DNA of 64,000 nucleotides from Bifidobacterium thermophilum DSM 20210 (GCA_000771265.1 JDUB01000015.1:1-64000), one strand, 5' to 3'. Positions 26,330 to 35,664 are shown, counted from the stretch's first letter. Notes: generated by a model not told the origin, from the sequence alone. Made by a program: numbers and translations.

Positions 26330-27931
26330 ATGACCGACAATGAGACCGGCGGGGCTGCCGGCAAGAAGCCTGGCAACGGGTATGTCCGCCCGGGTATCGA
26401 TGACCGTCCTGATTTGGACAAGGCGCTGACACCGGAGCAGAAAGAGGCGGTTTCCCGTCTCGCTGTCCCGTTGCCCAAGAAGGCGAAGAGCGAGGATTCT
26501 GCGGCATCTGTAGGCGTCCAGGAGACACGCATGGTCGCGGAAAGCGGCACTCCGGTGGCTGCGATGGCGAGTTCCGTGGACGCGGCGGTGCTTGACCCGA
26601 ATTCGGCGTTCAACGATATGCGCGACCCGATGGTCAGCGCTGACGGGCATCGGCCGTCCAAGAGCGAAATCATGCGTCTTGGCGTCGGCTTCACGCTGAG
26701 CGCCGTGGCGTGCGCCATCCCGTGGGTTGCATTGAGCACGGTGATTCTGCCGCAGGTGTTGCAGAACATCAATCCTGCCACCAAGGAATCCATGCTCGGC
26801 ACCATCAACGCGGTCGGTTCCATCGTCGCGTTGCTGGCGAACGTGATTTTTGGCACGCTGTCCGATATGACGCGCAGCCGGTTCGGCAAGCGTAGCCCGT
26901 GGATTGTGCTCGGCGGCCTGATCGCCGGCCTGTCCGTAGGCCTGATCGCCCTCGCCCAGCACAGTTTCCCGGCGATTCTTGTGCTGTGGTGCTGCGCCCA
27001 GCTGGGGTATAACATCATGCTTGCCCCGTTCGTGGCGACTATGTCCGACCGCGTGCCCGACAAGGTCCGCGGTACGATTTCCGGCTTCTATGGTGCTGGC
27101 ATCGCCACTGGCCAGACGCTCGGCAACGTGGTCGGCGCCAAGCTCAACGACAACGGCGCGACCGGTGTCACGCTCGGCTGGCTGATTGGCGCGGCGGTGT
27201 TCGTGTTGATTGGTATCATCACGGTCGCCATCTGGCCGCGCGAGGGGTCCAACAAGAACGAGAAGCGCGAGGAAATCACCGCGAAGTCCGTGCTCATGAA
27301 CTTCCGTCCGCCGCGTCACGCGCCTGACTTCTACTTCGCGTTGGTGGGCCGCACTCTGATGATGGGCGGCTACTGGATGATCAACGGTTATCTGTTCTAC
27401 ATTTCGCAGGATTACATTTTCGCCGGGCAGCCTAAGGCGAAGGATTCCGCGAATGCGTTGATTGCCGTGATGGGCGTGATCACGCTGGTGGTTTCGCTGA
27501 TTGCCGCGCTGACCGCCGGTCCGATTACCGATAAGATCGGCCGTCGCAAGCTGCCGGTTGCGCTGGCCAGCTGCCTGTTCGCTGTCGGTATTGTGATGCC
27601 GCTGGCGATGCCGAGTCGCGTCGGCATGCTGCTGTTTGCTGCGATCGCAGGCTTGGGGTACGGCGTGTACAATGCCATCGATCAGGCGCTGAACGTTTCC
27701 GTGTTGCCGAACCCTGACGAAGCGGGCAAGGATCTGGGTATCCTCAACCTTGCGAACACGCTGTCCACGGTGATCGGCTCGGTGTTCACGTCGACGATCA
27801 TCAGCATTTCCAAGGGCATGCATCATGTGACCGCGACGCCGCCATCCGCCTATCGTGTGGTGTTCATCGTCGCCATCGTGATTGTGCTGATTGCCGCCTA
27901 CCTGATTATGCGCATCAAGAAAGTGAAGTGA
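26330..27931 (+). CDS. scrT: MFS sugar transporter, probable sucrose permease
   Basis: This is 533 residues with 12 predicted membrane segments after an unusual hydrophilic N-terminus of about 110 residues. The MFS loop motif is visible as GTLSDMTRSRFGKRSPW between segments 2 and 3. The second half has GPITDKIGRRK. Position just downstream of sucrose phosphorylase suggests sucrose import by proton symport. The name scrT rests on context and fold only. A large antisense open frame across this operon is treated as a GC artefact. Confidence 0.82.
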   Translation: MTDNETGGAAGKKPGNGYVRPGIDDRPDLDKALTPEQKEAVSRLAVPLPKKAKSEDSAASVGVQETRMVAESGTPVAAMASSVDAAVLDPNSAFNDMRDPMVSADGHRPSKSEIMRLGVGFTLSAVACAIPWVALSTVILPQVLQNINPATKESMLGTINAVGSIVALLANVIFGTLSDMTRSRFGKRSPWIVLGGLIAGLSVGLIALAQHSFPAILVLWCCAQLGYNIMLAPFVATMSDRVPDKVRGTISGFYGAGIATGQTLGNVVGAKLNDNGATGVTLGWLIGAAVFVLIGIITVAIWPREGSNKNEKREEITAKSVLMNFRPPRHAPDFYFALVGRTLMMGGYWMINGYLFYISQDYIFAGQPKAKDSANALIAVMGVITLVVSLIAALTAGPITDKIGRRKLPVALASCLFAVGIVMPLAMPSRVGMLLFAAIAGLGYGVYNAIDQALNVSVLPNPDEAGKDLGILNLANTLSTVIGSVFTSTIISISKGMHHVTATPPSAYRVVFIVAIVIVLIAAYLIMRIKKVK

Positions 27932-28103
27932 CGCCGCGAGCGGCTTGCCCTGCACAAGTGCGTGTGGCTCGACGACGGTGGCGGGTTGTAAATGTCAGTT
28001 CGGTTGCGGGCAGCGCGCTTTGTGCTAGCGCGTGTGGCTGCGACGTCTCGCAAAGCCTGAGCGCGTGTGATGCGTGTGATGCGTGTGATGCGTGCGATGT
28101 GCC

Positions 28104-28151
28104 GGCCGGGTGCCTGTTTTCCTCATTGCGGGGCGAAACAGGTGCCCGGCC
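28104..28151 (+). terminator. Strong hairpin after the sucrose operon
   Basis: GGCCGGGTGCCTGTTT (28104-28119) pairs with AAACAGGTGCCCGGCC (28136-28151), with 14 of 16 pairs matched. A modest T-rich stretch follows (GCGTTTTCGC). Just before it, GCGTGTGAT is repeated about four times (28058-28096). It probably terminates gtfA-scrT. Confidence 0.65.
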
Positions 28152-28224
28152 GCTTGCGTTTTCGCACTGGCTGTGCAGGTGAAGGCATCCCGGCACGCCT
28201 GTGACCGCAGCCCCCTCCGATTTG

Positions 28225-28520
28225 GCGAGATATTCAGATTGGAGTCTGAAAAACTCTCGGATTCGCCCTTCTGTCGCGAGATATTGAGAGATTTTTCTGA
28301 ATATCTCGCGTCTGGACATGTTTTCGCGAGATTTCCAGATTCTGGCGAGTCGTCACAGCGATGGCGGATTCTTGAGAACCGCGGAATATCAACGCTGTGA
28401 GGGCGCCTCATTCATGCGGGCTGGCCCATAGAATCTCAATAAATCTCGGATTTGCGTTCCCGTCGGAGTTTTTCAGAGATTTTTCTGAAAATCTCGCTGA
28501 TCTCGACGTTTCGCTGAGAT
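28225..28520. repeat. GAGATATT/GAGATTTT palindrome family
   Basis: AGAGATTTTTCTGAATATCTCG (near 28284; shown here as a 22-base region with arms AGAGAT and ATCTCG) and its relative near 28472 form hairpins of the same design. GCGAGATATT recurs at 28219 and 28268, and CTGAGATATTGAGATTG at 28513. They are AT-rich islands in GC-rich DNA, with no gene. Confidence 0.55.
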
Positions 28521-28657
28521 ATTGAGATTGCGCATTGAGAACTGAAGGTCGGCAGAATCGATTCACAGGTTCATCTGCCCCTGTCTCATGCCGGTCGTGC
28601 AGGTGTGTGACGGCCAATCGTGGTGGCGAGCAATTGTGGCAGTCTCGTTCATCCTCA

Positions 28658-28702
28658 CACAAACTGGTTACGCTGACGGCCGGCTCCGCGTAACCAGTTT
28701 GT
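28658..28702. repeat. AAACTGGTTACGCTG inverted repeat
   Basis: CACAAACTGGTTACGCTGA pairs with GCGTAACCAGTTTGTA. It is one of the cleanest members of the family listed at 7378-7423. Confidence 0.75.
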
Positions 28703-28918
28703 AAGGCGAGCGCGATTTATGACGATTCGTGGCGAAATCAGGTCTAAGCATGTTCCTTAGCATGTTGATGCTTTGGCCGCTGTGGGAGTTTGCACGGATT
28801 CCTTCATCGCGTGGAAGAACTCCCCGGGTGCGTGTCAATCGTTCATTGCTGCGGATCAGATCCTGATTGAGAGCGTTGGAAATCCGCGGTGCGTCCGCAT
28901 GCCGGCGGAATCGGTTGT

Positions 28919-29293
28919 GGGAGTTTATCGTGTTTACGTCGATTTGATGCTGAACTCCTGGTGGTCTGATTTTGCGAGCCGCATGATTTCGACGATTCCG
29001 TTGGGAGTTCTGGCGCAACCCGTCCCAATCCCACTGTTCTGCCGGGAGTTTATCGTGTTCGTGTTGATTTGATGTTGAACTCCCGCCTCCCTGATTTTGC
29101 GAGCCGCATGATTTCGACGATTCCGTTGGGAGTTCTTGCACGACCCGTCCCAATCTCACTGTTCTCCCGGGAGTTTATCGTGTTCGTGTTGATTTGATGT
29201 TGAACTCCCGCCTCCCTGATTTTGCGAGCCGCATGATTCCAACGATTCCGTTGGGAGTTCTTGCACGACCCGTCCCAATCCCACTGTTCTCCC
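28919..29293. repeat. Tandem array, three units of exactly 125 bp
   Basis: Units start at 28919, 29044 and 29169, each beginning GGGAGTTTATCGTGTT; a partial fourth (GGGAGTTTATGCGCC) starts at 29294. Each unit carries arms GGGAGTTTAT, GAACTCCCGCC and GTTGGGAGTTC able to fold into hairpins. Reading frames shift with each unit because 125 is not a multiple of three, so the open frames across the array are not genes. Confidence 0.85.
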
Positions 29294-29565
29294 GGGAGTT
29301 TATGCGCCAGCCGGCCGATTCGCCGCAATCTCCCGCCTCCGACCGTTCCCGCTCATCCGGTCGTCCCCGGCCGCGCTCGACTGCACCCGGCGCATTGCAT
29401 CCGATTGCAATCCCCGTATCTGACTCCAAACCGGAAGTCGCCGCGCGCAATCCGGCTGCCGTCTTACTCCCTGCAATCTTTCTGCCGTCACCACCCGTAA
29501 CATCGCACTCCGCCGATTCCCCACGACTCTTCCGTCGCTGCGCGTATGCCGGCGGAATCGGTTGT

Positions 29566-29815
29566 GGGAGTTTATCGTGTTTACGTCGATTTGATGTTGA
29601 ACTCCCGCCTCCCTGATTTTGTGGACCGCATGATTTCGATGATTCTGTTGGGAGTTCTGGCGCAACCTGTCCCAATCTCACTGTTCTGCCGGGAGTTTAT
29701 CGTGTTCGTGTTGATTTGATGTTGAACTCCCGCCTCCCTGATTTTGCGAACCGCATGATTCCAACGATTCTGTTGGGAGTTCCGGCAAAATTCGCTCTGA
29801 CTCCACTGTTCTCCC
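29566..29815. repeat. Second tandem array, two units of exactly 125 bp
   Basis: Units begin at 29566 and 29691, and a partial one at 29816. The left flank (GCCGGCGGAATCGGTTGTGG) and the right flank (TTTATGCGCCAGCCGGCC) are the same as those of the first array, so the whole block including flanks was duplicated. No gene is seen in 27932-30110 apart from these repeats and the leader region. Confidence 0.85.
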
Positions 29816-30006
29816 GGGAGTTTATGCGCCAGCCGGCCGATTCGCCGCAATCTCCCGCGATTTCCCGCAACCGGCCGCAATCCCGGCAACCGACCATGAT
29901 TCCCACGCCCCGCTCAGCGCCGCGCCCTGCCACACTCCGCCTCGCGCCGCAACTCCACCACATCGAAGTCAAACGTTCAACCCGTTGATATTACGGCCTT
30001 CCCGAC

Positions 30007-30025
30007 ATGTCCACATAGTGGACAT
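30007..30025. promoter_or_regulatory. Perfect palindromic operator candidate ATGTCCAC-ATA-GTGGACAT
   Basis: Eight-base arms are perfect, with a 3-base centre, 85 bases upstream of the leader peptide start. The TATGGT stretch near 30053 may be part of a promoter. A repressor or activator site for the downstream transporter is likely; the regulator is not identified. Confidence 0.55.
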
Positions 30026-30110
30026 CGCTTCCTTGAACCGGTCCAACCCTCCTATGGTTAGGGGCCAGTTGGGAAGACATCCCAAAGAGAACCGAAAGGA
30101 GGACGCCACG

Positions 30111-30176
30111 ATGAACGGTCTGCTGTTGCTGCGAGTTTCCGCACGAATTATTAGCCCGTCTTCGTTGGCGGACTGA
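30111..30176 (+). CDS. Leucine-rich leader peptide
   Basis: This 21-residue frame reads MNGLLLLRVSARIISPSSLAD. It has four consecutive Leu codons (CTG CTG TTG CTG, 30120-30131), a Val and two consecutive Ile codons, and an ideal AAAGGAGG ribosome site. The RNA downstream can form mutually exclusive hairpins, ending in a U6 terminator. That is the design of a branched-chain amino acid attenuator. It is followed by the MHS transporter at 30381. Confidence 0.75.
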   Translation: MNGLLLLRVSARIISPSSLAD

Positions 30177-30191
30177 TTCGGTACATGCTGA

Positions 30192-30254
30192 GCCCCGCTG
30201 ACGAATGCGGGGCCGGACAGATCATTCGCCCTGCATGCATCGCGGGGCTTTTTT
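30192..30254 (+). terminator. Attenuator: competing hairpins with U6 terminator
   Basis: Segments A GCCCCGC (30192-30198), B GCGGGGC (30207-30213), C GCCCTGC (30228-30234) and D GCGGGGC (30242-30248) allow A:B plus C:D (terminator, followed by TTTTTT 30249-30254) or B:C (antiterminator). The leader end TTCGTTGGCGG (30161-30171) can pair with CCGCTGACGAA (30195-30205), freeing B. A ribosome stalled at the Leu codons would leave that leader end free and so favour read-through. Confidence 0.7.
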
Positions 30255-30380
30255 GTTGCACTGCAAATCCCACAAGGATCGCCACAGATTCGCAACCAGC
30301 ATCCAGCTCAAAACAAAACAGATGGAACCGTGTCGCACGCGAGCAACGTCGGCACGTCCAGGAGCAATCCAGGAGCAATC

Positions 30381-31736
30381 ATGACAGCAGTCGAACAGAC
30401 GACTGGCCTTCAACAGGCCGCCGGCAAAGTGGAACAGATGACGCGCGATTCGGTTCGCACCGTCATTGCCGCTTCCATGGTCGGCACAGCCATCGAGTTC
30501 TATGACTTCTACGCATACGGCACCGCCGCTGCGAACTATTTCCCGAAGGTGTTCTTCAGCGACACGACCAATCCGACGGTCGCGCTGCTGATGTCGCTGC
30601 TCACCTTCTCCATCGCGTTCATCGCCCGCCCGGTCGGCTCCCTGATTTTCGGCCATTTCGGCGATCGCATGGGCCGCAAGACCACGCTGGTCGTCTCTCT
30701 GCTGACGATGGGTATCGCCACCTTCCTGATCGGCTGCCTGCCGACCTATGACATGTGGGGTGTCGCCGCGGTCGCGCTGTTGTGCCTGTGCCGCTTCGTT
30801 CAGGGCATCGGCCTGGGCGGCGAATGGTCCGGCGCCGCGTTAGTGGCGACCGAGAACGCGCCTGAAGGCAAGCGCGCCCTGTACGGCTCCTTCCCGGAGT
30901 TGGGCGCCCCGATTGGCTTCTTCCTGTCGAACGGCACGTACTTCCTGCTCGAAAGCTTCAACGACAACGCCGCGATGATCTCTTGGGGTTGGCGTGTGCC
31001 GTTCCTGCTGTCGAGCGTGCTGGTGATCGTCGGCCTTGTTGTGCGCGTGCAGATGGAGGAGACCCCGGTCTTCCGCCTCGCTCAGCAGCAGCACAAGGTG
31101 GTCAAGTCCCCGCTTACTGAGGTGTTCCGCAAGAGCTGGCGCCAGGTGATCCAGGCTACGTTCATCGTCGCTGTGACCTACACGCTGTTCTACACGCTCG
31201 CCACTTGGTCGCTCGCTTGGGGCACGAAGACCACCGCACAGGGGGGCGGCGGCCTCGGCTTCACGAACCGCGAGTATCTGCTCATGCTCATGATCGCCAT
31301 CTGCGTGTTCGCACTGTTCATCGTGCTGTCCTGTGTGTATGCCGATCGCATCGGCCGCCGTCGCGTGCTCGTGTTCTCCTCGGTCGCGCTGGTGGTGTTC
31401 GCGCTGGTGTTCCCGTACCTGCTCATGGGTCACCGCAACTTCTTCCAGGTTGAGCTGTTCCTGTGCGTCGGCTTTGCTCTGATGGGCATCGCGTTCGGCC
31501 CGATCGGCGCGTTCCTGCCTGAGCTGTTCGATGCGAACGTGCGCTACTCGGGTTCCGGCATCGGCTACAATCTCGCCGCGATTGTGGGCGCCGCGTTCGT
31601 TCCGACGATCGCCACCTGGCTGTCCCATCATTGGGGCGTGCGTTCGGTCGGCCTGTATCTCGGCGTGATGGCTGTGTGCTGCCTGGTCGCGGTGCTCAGC
31701 TGCCGTGAGACGAAGGACACCGATTTCACCAAGTGA
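30381..31736 (+). CDS. MHS-family MFS transporter under leader-peptide control
   Basis: This is 451 residues with 12 membrane segments. The MHS-subfamily N-terminus is clear: ASMVGTAIEFYDFYAYG, then FGHFGDRMGRKTTLV for the 2-3 loop and GEWSGAALVATENAP. Family members carry proline, betaine, shikimate, citrate or 2-oxoacids, and the substrate cannot be told here. The Leu-rich attenuator upstream suggests a link to branched-chain amino acids or their oxoacids. The start has AGGAG five bases upstream. ilvC lies 493 bases further on. Confidence 0.85.
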   Translation: MTAVEQTTGLQQAAGKVEQMTRDSVRTVIAASMVGTAIEFYDFYAYGTAAANYFPKVFFSDTTNPTVALLMSLLTFSIAFIARPVGSLIFGHFGDRMGRKTTLVVSLLTMGIATFLIGCLPTYDMWGVAAVALLCLCRFVQGIGLGGEWSGAALVATENAPEGKRALYGSFPELGAPIGFFLSNGTYFLLESFNDNAAMISWGWRVPFLLSSVLVIVGLVVRVQMEETPVFRLAQQQHKVVKSPLTEVFRKSWRQVIQATFIVAVTYTLFYTLATWSLAWGTKTTAQGGGGLGFTNREYLLMLMIAICVFALFIVLSCVYADRIGRRRVLVFSSVALVVFALVFPYLLMGHRNFFQVELFLCVGFALMGIAFGPIGAFLPELFDANVRYSGSGIGYNLAAIVGAAFVPTIATWLSHHWGVRSVGLYLGVMAVCCLVAVLSCRETKDTDFTK

Positions 31737-32082
31737 TGTCGGCGCGTGGAGCCGGCGGTCGCGGTCGCGGCTTTCGGCAGGCGGTCAGCGGATTGCCGGC
31801 TCCCCGTCATGGGCGTCCTTGCGGATTGCACGCTTCGGCGTTTGTCCGCAGTCAATACCTGAGATATCTGAATATTGATATCTGACCACAAATAACTGAA
31901 CACGTAAGTACATAACTACATAACTGAAGACGACATAACTGAATATCGATTCCGCTTTGGATTTTGGCGCGATTCCGAGGCGTGGCGGTTGGTTTTCCGC
32001 CCGCCGCGTCCCGGTTCCGCACTACGGTCCGGAGACCAACTACCCATGTGCTTGATGGCTTGCGAAAAAGTTTTGCCGAGAT

Positions 32083-32131
32083 GTTCAACTAGTGGAACGC
32101 GTTCGATACAGGACGCCGGTTCTAGTATGAT
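32083..32131 (+). promoter_or_regulatory. Operator-like palindrome and promoter of ilvC
   Basis: GTTCAACTAGTGGAAC (32083-32098) is a 16-base palindrome with one mismatched pair. A -35-like TTCGAT (32102-32107) and a -10-like TATGAT (32126-32131) follow with an 18-base spacer. A regulator bound there would abut the -35 box. The rest of 31737-32229 shows AT-rich palindromes around 31850-31940 and no gene. Confidence 0.5.
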
Positions 32132-32229
32132 GGGCATCAATCAAGGACAAAATCCTTTTTGCAGAAGTTACAAGCAAAGTGCCGGTATCAAGCCGGCAAG
32201 GGATTTTCCCAAAACAAGGAGTGCTACAT

Positions 32230-33282
32230 ATGGCAGCAACTATCTGGTATGAGAAGGATGCGGATCTCTCCGTGCTCAATGGCAAGAAGGTCGCCATTCT
32301 CGGTTACGGCTCCCAGGGCCATGCCCATGCGCTGAACCTGCGCGATTCCGGCGTTGACGTCGTCGTCGGCCTGCGCCCGACCTCCAAGTCCGTGGATTAT
32401 GCCAAGGAGCAGGGCCTCGAGGTCAAGTCCGTGCCGGAAGCGGTCGCCGAAGCCGATATCGTCATGATCCTGCTGCCTGATCAGTACCAGGCTCAGGTCT
32501 ACAAGGAGCAGGTTGAGCCGAACCTGAAGCCGGGCGCTGCTCTGGCCTTCGCTCACGGCTTCAACATCCACTACGGCTACATCAAGCCGACCGAGGATCA
32601 CCCGGTGTTCATGGTCGCCCCGAAGGGCCCGGGCCACATCGTCCGTCGTGAGTACACCAACGGCCGTGGCGTCCCGGTGGTTGTGGCTGTCGAGCAGGAT
32701 CCTCGCGGCGACGGCTGGGATATCACCCTGGCTTACGCGAAGGCCCTCGGCGCTCTGCGCGCTGGCGCCATCAAGACCACCTTCAAGGAAGAGACCGAGA
32801 CCGATCTGTTCGGCGAGCAGGATGTCCTCATGGGCGGCATCAACCACCTGTGCGACATGGGCTTCGACGTGCTGACCGAGGCTGGCTACCAGCCGGAGAT
32901 CGCGTACTTCGAGGTGTTCCACGAGCTGAAGATGCTGGTTGACCTCGCGAACGAGGGTGGCCTGAACAAGGCTCGTTGGTCTTGCTCCGACACCGCTCAG
33001 TACGGCGATTACACCTCCACCGTCATCAACGAAGAGACCAAGAAGCGCATGGAGTACCAGCTCAAGCGCATTCAGGACGGCTCCTTCGCCAAGGAGTTCA
33101 TGGACGATCAGGCTGCTGGCGCTCCGAAGTTCAAGAAGCTGCAGGAAGAGTACTCTCACCCGCACCTCGAGACCGTCGGCCCGAAGCTTCGCGCTATGTT
33201 CTCCTGGAACAACCAGGAGGATGCTGATGCCGATATGGCTGAGTCCTTCAACGGCAAGATCGCTCGTACCCAGGTGCAGTGA
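32230..33282 (+). CDS. ilvC: Ketol-acid reductoisomerase, class I
   Basis: This is 350 residues. The NADP-binding [17 protein letters not shown] and the loop RPTSKS are typical of class I. The knotted domain has the metal-site acids in DLFGEQDVL and in the ELKMLVDL helix, plus the conserved segment [10 protein letters not shown]. The enzyme turns 2-acetolactate into dihydroxyisovalerate (valine/leucine route) or 2-aceto-2-hydroxybutyrate into the isoleucine precursor. The ATG with AAGGAG upstream is chosen. ilvB/ilvN are not adjacent, so the gene is a single transcription unit. Confidence 0.96.
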   Translation: MAATIWYEKDADLSVLNGKKVAILGYGSQGHAHALNLRDSGVDVVVGLRPTSKSVDYAKEQGLEVKSVPEAVAEADIVMILLPDQYQAQVYKEQVEPNLKPGAALAFAHGFNIHYGYIKPTEDHPVFMVAPKGPGHIVRREYTNGRGVPVVVAVEQDPRGDGWDITLAYAKALGALRAGAIKTTFKEETETDLFGEQDVLMGGINHLCDMGFDVLTEAGYQPEIAYFEVFHELKMLVDLANEGGLNKARWSCSDTAQYGDYTSTVINEETKKRMEYQLKRIQDGSFAKEFMDDQAAGAPKFKKLQEEYSHPHLETVGPKLRAMFSWNNQEDADADMAESFNGKIARTQVQ

Positions 33283-33342
33283 TTGCGGGCGGCGCTTCGG
33301 CGGCTTGATCGGCTAGTCGAGGTTCCGCATAGCGTTTGAATG

Positions 33343-33379
33343 AGACCGTCGTCCGGTTCGTCCGGGCGGCGGTCTTTTT
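33343..33379 (+). terminator. Rho-independent terminator of ilvC
   Basis: AGACCGTCGTCCGG pairs with CCGGGCGGCGGTCT, and TTTTT follows at once. It lies 60 bases past the ilvC stop. Confidence 0.85.
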
Positions 33380-33390
33380 GTATCTCCTCC

Positions 33391-33487
33391 CAAACTGGTG
33401 ACGCTGGGGAGGCCACCAGCGTAGCCAGTTCGTGTACTCTCCCAAACTGGTGACGCAAACCAAAGGTCCTAGCGTAGCCAGTTTGTG
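33391..33487. repeat. Two adjacent AAACTGGTGACGC inverted repeats
   Basis: The first pair is CAAACTGGTGACGCTGG with CCAGCGTAGCCAGTTCG (33391-33434). The second is CAAACTGGTGACGC with GCGTAGCCAGTTTGTG (33442-33487). The second overlaps the end of the decayed esterase frame. Confidence 0.7.
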
Positions 33488-34401
33488 ATGGACGAGGCGG
33501 GGCTACACGCATGTACGCGTGCGCACCTCAACCTTCTACCGGCGCTGACAGACACCTCAGCGTCGGCATTGCGCACGGGCGCAGGCCCCCAGCTTTTCCA
33601 CGCGTACCGGATTGCGACGGGTTGCGGCACATCTGGGCTGAAGACGCGGATTACGCTGTCGCCTTCGCCGGCCGTGTCGCCCGTCGTGCCGCTCGCCGCG
33701 CTACCCGCTGTACCCGGCTCGCTGAAGAGACCGGTCTTCCCGCCGTGTACTGCACAATCAGGCACGATTCGCGCGGCAGCATCATGGAAGACGCCGTCGG
33801 CGCCGGCGAGCTCGAATCCGGATTGCTCAGCCGAACGAGACACCGCATCCAGTCCGTCGGCGTTCGTCGTGCCGGGCACGGTCCCGTCGAATCGGAGTCC
33901 CGCAGCATGACGGTACCGCACCAGCACAGCTCCGCCGCGCTCGGAGTCATCGGAGCTGCCATCTGAGCCGTCGCCGCCACCGGCACAACCACCGGCACAA
34001 CCGTCGGCAGAGTAATCAGCAGAGCCGTCGACCGCCCGTATTGCCAAGGGTTCCGGCCCACAAACGGCGATTTCGCGGCATCTGTACATCGTGCCCAACG
34101 CCATGGCGGCCGTGCGTTCGCCGACCGTGCGCTTGTCGTAGGGGTGGATGTTGTCGAACTCGCCGCAGTCAATAGTGCATACGGTGGCGACGCTTGGAAT
34201 CTCGCGGCTTGCGGCCCATTGCGCGTTGCGGATGACTGGCCAGTCAAGCGGGTCGGCGTGCGCTTCGGCGGTCGCGCGGTCGATCCATTGCGGGAGCTGG
34301 ATGATGATGAACGGCAGTTCGGCGCAATGCGCCGCATACTTGGGGCGAGCCGCGCACACGGCGGATGCGGCATCACCTGCGGCGAATGGTAACGATATCA
34401 T
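33469..34401 (-). pseudogene. Truncated sialate O-acetylesterase remnant
   Basis: The first third of this 310-residue frame matches the C-terminal part of sialate O-acetylesterases: LPFIIIQLPQWIDRA, WPVIRNAQWAASREIPSV, then VCTIDCGEFDNIHPYDKRTV, which contains the catalytic His of the D-x-x-H pair. The N-terminal half with the GDSL/SASA nucleophile region is missing, although such enzymes run 450-650 residues. The remainder is low-complexity Gly/Asp/Ser sequence. A LacI regulator starts just beyond the lost N-terminus, so a deletion probably removed the upstream part. Intact homologues would help use sialylated host glycans. Confidence 0.6.
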
Positions 34402-34404
34402 CGT
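34390..34404. promoter_or_regulatory. LacI-type palindrome AACGATATCATCGTT
   Basis: Arms AACGAT and ATCGTT are perfect around ATC. It overlaps the start of the esterase remnant and lies about 100 bases upstream of the LacI gene at 34505, as expected for its operator. Confidence 0.6.
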
Positions 34405-34504
34405 TGTCTTTCAAGGCATGAGCGCTGGGGAACCTTGGGGTTGCGCTGCTATAAGATGAAGGGGTTAACATGTACAAATACATATGAACTGAAGGGTGAA
34501 AGCC

Positions 34505-35536
34505 ATGGGCAATGGAAAGTCGAAGGTGACCATCACCGATGTGGCAAGAGCCGCAGGAGTTTCCAGCAGCGCGGTATCCTACGCCCTCAACGGCAAGCCC
34601 GGCGTCTCCGAACAAACGCGTAAAAAGGTGCTGGAAATCGCCGATTCGATGGGTTGGAAGCCAAACAGCGCCGCCAAAGCCTTGTCCGTGGCGCATACGC
34701 ACACCATTGGCGTGGTCCTGAACGCAAGCAGCACCTTGCTCGGCGTGGAGCCCTACTTCATGGAGCTGTTCTCCAGCGTTGGTGTGGAACTCGAGAAGGA
34801 AGACTACTCCCTGCTGCTGCGCTTCGCGCATGATGACGACGAGGCGCTTCGCGTACACCGCAATTGGATTGCCGCCGGCAGCGTGGACGCGGTGATGATT
34901 TTCAACGTCGAAATCGGAGACCGTCGCGTCGAGCTGTATCTGCAACATCCTGAAGTACCGGCGCTGGTGTTCTCTGATGCATCCGTATCCGGCGGCCTGA
35001 CGACCATCAGCAGCAACGACGCCGATGGGACCCGCCAAATCGTCAAATACCTGCATGATTTGGGGCATACTCATATCGCGCGCGTCGCCGGTCCTGAACG
35101 ATTCGGTCACACGTATCTGCGCGATCGGGTCTTCAGTGAGGAAACCGCGAAATATGGCATGCGGTATGACTGCTTGCACGCTGACTACACGCCGCAGGAA
35201 GGCCGCGATTGCACGAAACGGCTGCTGACATTGCCGCAAACGCCTACGGCGATTGTGTACGACAACGATGTGATGACGATCGAAGGCCTGCATGTGGCGT
35301 CCGCCAAGGGAATCAACGTGCCTGAAGGCCTGTCGCTTATTTCGTGGGACGATTCCTACCTGTGCACGGTCACCGAACCGCGGCTGACCGCGCTCGCCCG
35401 CAATATTCCCGCGCTTGGCGGGCAGGTCGTTTCGATGCTGTATGCGTTGATCGACGGCGAATCCGTCGCCAACCAGTTCGAGCCCGGATATCGGCTCATC
35501 GCCCGCGAATCAACGGCCGCGCCCCGCGCCGAGTGA
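34505..35536 (+). CDS. LacI-family transcription regulator
   Basis: This is 343 residues. The HTH is VTITDVARAAGVSSSAVSYA and the hinge GWKPNSAAKALSVAHTHTIG. The effector domain starts at VVLNASSTLLGVEPYF. Its neighbour is the truncated sialate esterase, so the ancestral role may have been control of sialic-acid or mucin glycan genes. The ATG with GAAGGG eight bases upstream is preferred; a GTG nine bases earlier is possible. Palindromes at 34390 and near 34468-34485 (ATGTACAAATACAT) are possible operators. Confidence 0.88.
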   Translation: MGNGKSKVTITDVARAAGVSSSAVSYALNGKPGVSEQTRKKVLEIADSMGWKPNSAAKALSVAHTHTIGVVLNASSTLLGVEPYFMELFSSVGVELEKEDYSLLLRFAHDDDEALRVHRNWIAAGSVDAVMIFNVEIGDRRVELYLQHPEVPALVFSDASVSGGLTTISSNDADGTRQIVKYLHDLGHTHIARVAGPERFGHTYLRDRVFSEETAKYGMRYDCLHADYTPQEGRDCTKRLLTLPQTPTAIVYDNDVMTIEGLHVASAKGINVPEGLSLISWDDSYLCTVTEPRLTALARNIPALGGQVVSMLYALIDGESVANQFEPGYRLIARESTAAPRAE

Positions 35537-35618
35537 GGCGGCGTAGCCAGGCCTCGGGTGATTTGTGGTGTGTCTCCGGGTTGTCGGGCATTGTGGGCGT
35601 GTCCCCGGGCCTTTCTTC

Positions 35619-35664
35619 CACAAACTGTCTACGCTGGGGAGACTGTTTGCGTAGCTAGTTTGTG
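35619..35664. repeat. AAACTGTCTACGCTGG inverted repeat
   Basis: CACAAACTGTCTACGC faces GCGTAGCTAGTTTGTG. It is a diverged member of the same family, placed between the LacI gene and a convergent small membrane protein gene. Confidence 0.7.

Noticed and set aside
24788..27955. Minus-strand open frame of over 1000 codons opposite gtfA-scrT
   Set aside because: It is antisense to two well-supported genes, has His/Arg-rich low-complexity sequence and no family motif. Such frames arise from GC-rich codon usage.
28668..29972. Several minus-strand frames in the 125-bp arrays
   Set aside because: The unit length is not divisible by three, so the frames break and restart; the repeated peptides are translations of repeats.
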